Positions 63,693 through 64,000 of a DNA stretch of 64,000 nucleotides are shown in pieces. A program made the position numbers and the translations under genes. Each line of letters starts with the position of its first letter. Position 1 is the first letter of the stretch. Origin of the DNA: Microtetraspora sp. NBRC 13810 (GTDB lineage: Bacteria > Actinomycetota > Actinomycetes > Streptosporangiales > Streptosporangiaceae); contig NZ_BSRQ01000007.1 of NCBI RefSeq assembly GCF_030268685.1, positions 310,001 to 374,000 on the forward strand. The letters are read 5' to 3'. The notes below the pieces were generated by a model. That model was not told the DNA's origin. It ran no database searches and saw only the letters and a list, made by a program, of their open reading frames with translations.

Positions 63693-64000
63693 TGGGGGCC
63701 CTCCGCCACGGCTCGCTCGATCTCGTCGTCCAGGCCGGTCAGAGGCGGCGCCCCTGCGCCCCTGCCCATCCAGAGCAGGTACTCCACGTTGCCCGAGGGG
63801 CCCGGCAGCGGGCTCGCCGTGACCCCGCGCACGTCGAGGCCGAGCGCGCGGGCCGCGGCGGCCGACTCGCGCACGGCGCCCGCCCGCAGCCCGGGATCGC
63901 GGACCACTCCGCCCGCGCCCACCTTCTCCTTGCCCACCTCGAACTGCGGCTTGACCAGCATCACGAAGTCGGCCGCCGGCGCGGCGCACGCGGCCAGGGC
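63689..64000 (-). CDS. tlyA: TlyA-family 2'-O-rRNA methyltransferase (3' part, cut by right edge)
   Basis: The C-terminal about 103 codons; the 5' end lies beyond the window. FVMLVKPQFEVGKEKVGAGGVVRDP is the conserved FtsJ-like methyltransferase motif of TlyA, which 2'-O-methylates 16S and 23S rRNA and, in mycobacteria, affects capreomycin sensitivity. The frame stays open to base 64000, and the upstream residues (ALAACAAPAADFV) continue the family sequence. The stop overlaps the nadK start. Confidence 0.9.
   Translation of the reverse strand, partial: ALAACAAPAADFVMLVKPQFEVGKEKVGAGGVVRDPGLRAGAVRESAAAARALGLDVRGVTASPLPGPSGNVEYLLWMGRGAGAPPLTGLDDEIERAVAEGPQ

Overview
This window is chromosomal DNA of a very high-GC actinobacterium. 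The gene content (SufR, WhiA, RbpA with a CxxxH...CxxC zinc site, OpcA, SteA/SteB, an ACT-GNAT acetyltransferase) and the frequent GTG starts fit a filamentous actinomycete, most likely of the Streptosporangiales (Nonomuraea/Streptosporangium-like). That placement is inferred from gene style, not from a database match. Much of the gene order follows the conserved actinobacterial core as I recall it from Mycobacterium tuberculosis: uvrC-rapZ-yvcK-whiA-gap-pgk-tpiA-secG, then the pentose-phosphate operon, ctaB, ctaA, an ABC exporter and sufR. Accessory genes are inserted between these blocks.

Left end (1-3.8 kb): the start of sufR, reading out of the window towards an expected suf operon, with two candidate operators upstream; a Bcr/CflA-type MFS pump; and a two-gene ABC-2 exporter. 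From 3.8 to 17 kb an accessory block separates the exporter from ctaA. It holds an EamA transporter, an M43-type zinc metalloprotease with a small partner ORF, a GntR/ornithine-cyclodeaminase-like/proline-racemase-like operon, a TetR plus MaoC/SDR pair, and a five-gene overlapping operon for trans-4-hydroxy-L-proline breakdown (epimerase, three-subunit flavin dehydrogenase, DapA-family deaminase). Palindromes shared by the two hydroxyproline promoters suggest one GntR regulon.

Middle (17-46 kb): heme A synthesis (ctaA, ctaB), a SanA-like protein and a PrsW-like protease; the operon tkt-tal-pgi-zwf-opcA-pgl; adenosine deaminase; a repeat-rich hypothetical protein; a Clp N-domain-only protein; an ACT-GNAT acetyltransferase; an oxidase/amidohydrolase pair; rbpA; secG; the glycolytic operon gap-pgk-tpiA; and whiA-yvcK-rapZ-uvrC.

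Right end (46-64 kb): two Tat-type lipoprotein Rieske proteins, uvrA with a metallo-beta-lactamase-fold hydrolase, pssA-psd, and a TerC-family membrane protein. The TerC gene is preceded by what looks like a complete yybP-ykoY (Mn2+) riboswitch, a Shine-Dalgarno-sequestering hairpin and a DtxR/MntR-like operator. Next comes a tightly packed envelope cluster (steA, steB/mctB-like, MraY-like transferase, MurJ-like flippase, GT4 glycosyltransferase), and then recN, nadK and the 3' part of tlyA, all on the minus strand.

No tRNA, rRNA, CRISPR array, insertion sequence or prophage was recognised. The most unusual items are the layered metal control of terC, the hydroxyproline island with its shared operators, the iron-box/SufR-box pair at sufR, and the envelope cluster linked to cell-separation factors.
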